From Proteobacteria bacterium HN_bin10 (GTDB taxonomy: Bacteria > Pseudomonadota > Alphaproteobacteria > Caulobacterales > Aquidulcibacteraceae), in contig LWDN01000025.1 in NCBI GenBank assembly GCA_002083515.1, positions 1 through 32,590 on the forward strand: a DNA stretch of 32,590 bases, given 5' to 3'. The translations under genes and the position numbers were made by a program. The notes below the pieces were generated by a model that worked only from the letters and a program-made list of their open reading frames with translations, searched no databases and was not told where the DNA came from. Of this stretch, positions 30,923-32,590 are shown in pieces. Numbering within the stretch: position 1 is the stretch's first letter; every line of letters begins with the position of its first letter.

Positions 30923-31210
30923 ATGGCCACGCTGCTGATCCGCAACCTCGACGACGCCGTGCGCGACAAGCTGCGCGTGCGCGCTGCCGAGCATGGGCGC
31001 TCCATGGAAGCCGAGGCGCGGGAGATTTTGGCGGCGGGGGTCGTGCGCGAAGCGATCAGTGAAAGTAGCGCCGACTCCGGCGCGGACTTGTGGGAGCGGC
31101 TCAGAAGCGTGTTTTCGGACATCGGGGGCGTCGACTTGCCGGAGTTCCCCGCCGAGCCCTACGCGCCGCGCGCGGTGTGGGACGACCCTGAGCGCGAAAC
31201 CAAGGAATGA
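30923..31210 (+). CDS. FitA/VapB-type ribbon-helix-helix antitoxin
   Basis: A 95-residue antitoxin. The N-terminal RHH domain ATLLIRNLDDAVRDKLRVRA and HGRSMEAEAREILAAGV match FitA-like antitoxins. The C-terminal tail (about 45-95), rich in Asp, Glu, Pro and Trp, should wrap around the toxin active site. It overlaps the toxin gene by four bases (ATGA). The palindrome just upstream indicates conditional autorepression. No strong ribosome-binding site is seen (CTTGAGACC precedes the ATG). Confidence 0.9.
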   Translation: MATLLIRNLDDAVRDKLRVRAAEHGRSMEAEAREILAAGVVREAISESSADSGADLWERLRSVFSDIGGVDLPEFPAEPYAPRAVWDDPERETKE

Positions 31211-31623
31211 TCGTCCTGGACACGAACGTTGTGTCAGAGGCGTTCCGTCCGGATGCCGCTGCTCGGGTCAAGGCCTGGTTTGCATCGCAGGCAGCGCAAG
31301 ATCTCTTCGTCTGCGCGCCGGTCATGGCTGAACTTCGCTACGGCATCGAGAAGATGGCGCAAGGCGCGCGACGCGCCGACTTCTTGAACCGCTATGCGGC
31401 GATCAGGGACCAGTTCCGCAATCGCATTCTCGCCTTCAATCTCCGCGCCGCCGAGACCTTCGCCGAGATTGTCGTCGCTCGCGAGCAGACCGGCGCGCCG
31501 ATCGCGCCGCTCGATGCGCAGATCGCAGCCATCGCGAGGTCGCAAGGCGCTACCCTGGCGACCCGCAATCTCAAGGACTTTGCCGGCTGCGGCGTGACGC
31601 TGGTCGATCCGTGGGCGGAGTGA
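31207..31623 (+). CDS. FitB/VapC-type PIN-domain ribonuclease toxin
   Basis: A 138-residue PIN-domain toxin. The acidic metal site is complete: D5 in IVLDTNVVSEAFRP, E42 in VMAELRYGIE, D103 in IAPLDAQIAAIA and D124 in ATRNLKDFAG. The LDTNVVSE start and the ending LVDPWAE are typical of the FitB subgroup. Family members cleave RNA, often specific tRNAs or rRNA sites; the target here is unknown. It is translated from an ATGA overlap with the antitoxin gene and converges on the DUF5615 gene 18 bp away. Confidence 0.92.
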   Translation: MIVLDTNVVSEAFRPDAAARVKAWFASQAAQDLFVCAPVMAELRYGIEKMAQGARRADFLNRYAAIRDQFRNRILAFNLRAAETFAEIVVAREQTGAPIAPLDAQIAAIARSQGATLATRNLKDFAGCGVTLVDPWAE

Positions 31624-31641
31624 GCAAGACTAGATTCTCAG

Positions 31642-31983
31642 CTATGAGTCTGCAGAGATTTCTAGAACGCCCGATCCAGGAGTCCTCAGAAACTCGGCAA
31701 TTTCGGTGCTGTGTCGCAAGATAGCATCGGCGATGGCGAGTGTGGGCGCGTTTGGCAACCGGATGAGAACAAGCTTGGGCGGCGGACCGGCGCGCTCAAC
31801 GAGGACGCGGAAATCGTCATCCTTGGACAGTAGGGCAAGGCCTTCAGCAAGCGCACGCGCGTGAATGACGGGATCGTCGGCCGCCAATAGGTCGAAATCG
31901 GCGACGTGGCGACAACCCGGAAAGCTCGGCTCAAGCGAATGCTTCAGCCGACGAGACAAATTCTCGTCAATGAGAAAGGTCAC
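31642..31983 (-). CDS. DUF5615 PIN-like protein, predicted toxin
   Basis: A 113-residue protein matching the DUF5615 PIN-like family. The start FLIDENLSRRLKHSL has the D6-E7-N8 triad, the middle has DDPVIHARALAEGLALLSKD with the following DDF, and later comes LVLIRLPNAPTLAI. The acidic residues suggest a metal-dependent nuclease related to Mut7-C/PIN domains. The gene overlaps the preceding DUF433 gene by four bases (31980-31983). That gene pair is a widespread predicted toxin-antitoxin arrangement. No experimental activity can be claimed from sequence. Confidence 0.87.
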   Translation of the reverse strand: MTFLIDENLSRRLKHSLEPSFPGCRHVADFDLLAADDPVIHARALAEGLALLSKDDDFRVLVERAGPPPKLVLIRLPNAPTLAIADAILRHSTEIAEFLRTPGSGVLEISADS

Positions 31984-32243
31984 TCCGCCGCCACGCCGGC
32001 CACCCGGCGTTCGCGGTCCGCTGCGAAGGCAAGCACGGCGCGGATGTCGTCATGCGTCAGTTCAGGAAAATCGGCGACGATCTGGTCTGGCGTCATGCCG
32101 CCAGCCAGATACTCAAGCACGTCGTAGGCCGTGATCCGCATACCGCGGATGCAGGGCTTGCCAGAGCGCTTGCCGGCCTCGAACGTGATGAAATCGCGCC
32201 AGTCCACGAGCGCAAGGGTGCGCTCGCGCTGGTCTGAATTCAA
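31980..32243 (-). CDS. DUF433 protein, predicted antitoxin
   Basis: An 87-residue DUF433 protein whose core DWRDFITFEAGKRSGKPCIR, GMRITAYDVLEYLAGGMTPD and FPELTHDDIRAVLAFAADRE is a winged-helix-like DNA-binding domain. It should neutralise the DUF5615 partner and repress the operon. The start is not certain. TTG at 32243 has a GGAGAGGCGGAGG ribosome-binding site; GTG at 32204 begins closer to the usual family start but lacks such a site. A small hairpin (32248-32264) covers that ribosome-binding site. Confidence 0.85.
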   Translation of the reverse strand: MNSDQRERTLALVDWRDFITFEAGKRSGKPCIRGMRITAYDVLEYLAGGMTPDQIVADFPELTHDDIRAVLAFAADRERRVAGVAAE

Positions 32244-32247
32244 GCCT

Positions 32248-32264
32248 CCGCCTCTCCGAGGCGG
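32248..32264 (-). promoter_or_regulatory. Hairpin over the DUF433 ribosome-binding site
   Basis: CCGCCTC (32248-32254) pairs with GAGGCGG (32258-32264) around a three-base loop. In the minus-strand transcript the second arm contains the purine-rich ribosome-binding region of the TTG start at 32243, so folding could limit translation. This is a prediction from base pairing only. Confidence 0.35.
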
Positions 32265-32324
32265 CTAACCGCTTTTGCTAGTCGAACTGCTTGTCCCCCG
32301 CTCCCCTCCCCGCTAAGCACGCCT

Positions 32325-32340
32325 GATCCTCCGAAGGATC
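32325..32340 (+). promoter_or_regulatory. Small inverted repeat upstream of carB
   Basis: GATCCT (32325-32330) and AGGATC (32335-32340) pair around a four-base loop, about 33 bp before the carB start. It may be a leader hairpin or operator. Nothing else supports a function. Confidence 0.3.
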
Positions 32341-32373
32341 GATTCCCAGGCCGCAAGAAGCGGGCGGAGACGC

Positions 32374-32590
32374 ATGCCGAAACGAACCGACATCAACTCG
32401 ATCCTGATCATCGGCGCGGGGCCGATCATTATCGGCCAGGCCTGCGAGTTCGATTATTCCGGCGTCCAAGCCGTGAAGGCGCTGAAGGCCGAGGGCTATC
32501 GCGTCATCCTGGTCAATTCGAATCCCGCCACGATCATGACCGATCCGGGCTTGGCCGACGCCACCTATGTCGAGCCGATCACGCCCGAGA
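32374..32590 (+). CDS. carB: Carbamoyl-phosphate synthase large subunit, N-terminal part
   Basis: The first 72 residues of CarB, cut by the window end. The start MPKRTDINSILIIGAGPIII followed by GQACEFDYSG and VILVNSNPATIMTDP is almost invariant in this enzyme and forms the first biotin-carboxylase-like ATP-grasp N-domain. CarB uses ammonia from the small subunit, bicarbonate and two ATP to make carbamoyl phosphate for arginine and pyrimidine synthesis. A GGCGGAGA ribosome-binding site precedes the ATG. carA is not in the window. Confidence 0.97.
   Translation, partial: MPKRTDINSILIIGAGPIIIGQACEFDYSGVQAVKALKAEGYRVILVNSNPATIMTDPGLADATYVEPITPE

Noticed and set aside
32291..32312. C-rich stretch before carB as a third copy of the intergenic repeat
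   Set aside because: It has only the C-rich side; no G-rich partner arm or loop follows, so no hairpin forms.
1..32590. CRISPR array, prophage or insertion sequence
   Set aside because: No regularly spaced direct repeats, transposase, integrase or phage structural genes were seen on either strand.

Overview
The window looks like chromosomal DNA from a GC-rich (about two thirds G+C by eye) alphaproteobacterium. The double-length dCTP deaminase, the TadG-like protein with a vWA domain, FtsX-type ABC exporters and the general protein similarity suggest Caulobacterales/Hyphomonadaceae-like bacteria. That placement is inferred from family resemblance; no 16S gene is present. Genes are dense, about 35 in 32.6 kb, on both strands, with many stop-start or stop-stop overlaps. 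One tRNA-Gly(CCC) is present. There is no CRISPR array, rRNA, prophage or insertion sequence.

Left part (1-10.6 kb): the start of a minus-strand gene, a membrane glycosyltransferase, a threonine aldolase and a large membrane-bound hybrid histidine kinase. Then follows a five-gene minus-strand operon: membrane fusion protein, ABC ATPase, two FtsX/MacB-type permeases and an M20 metallopeptidase. A TolC-type outer-membrane channel lies upstream on the same strand (12.6-13.9 kb). It is separated from the operon by tRNA-Gly and a plus-strand lipoprotein-like amidohydrolase (D-aminoacylase family) that lacks the usual HxH metal motif. Together these could form a tripartite exporter linked to peptide or acyl-amino-acid metabolism.

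Middle part (14-26.6 kb): two exported EF-hand proteins (six and four calcium loops) are divergent from an OmpR/EnvZ-type two-component pair. After these come a TraB/GumN lipoprotein coupled to dCTP deaminase, apaG, a low-GC orphan, a cupin, a hydroxylaminobenzene-mutase-like membrane protein, DUF1203 and VOC proteins, a small membrane protein and a beta-carbonic anhydrase. Next is an unusual protein with a TIR-like N-terminus, one membrane helix and a TonB-type C-terminus, then a TPR protein and a tiny lipoprotein.

Right part (26.7-32.6 kb): an orphan TadG/vWA protein is divergent from an SPFH (band 7) membrane protein, which is followed by a small ribbon-helix-helix (RHH) protein and a CPBP intramembrane protease. 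The last two overlap by ATGA. After these come two back-to-back toxin-antitoxin modules, a FitAB/VapBC type with a clear palindromic operator and a DUF433/DUF5615 pair, and then the start of carB.

The strongest non-coding signal is a bipartite intergenic repeat present twice (19.54-19.67 kb and 29.65-29.83 kb). Each copy has two C-rich/G-rich hairpins in opposite orientation. In both places the G-rich arm of one hairpin doubles as the Shine-Dalgarno sequence of the adjacent gene (dcd and the RHH gene).
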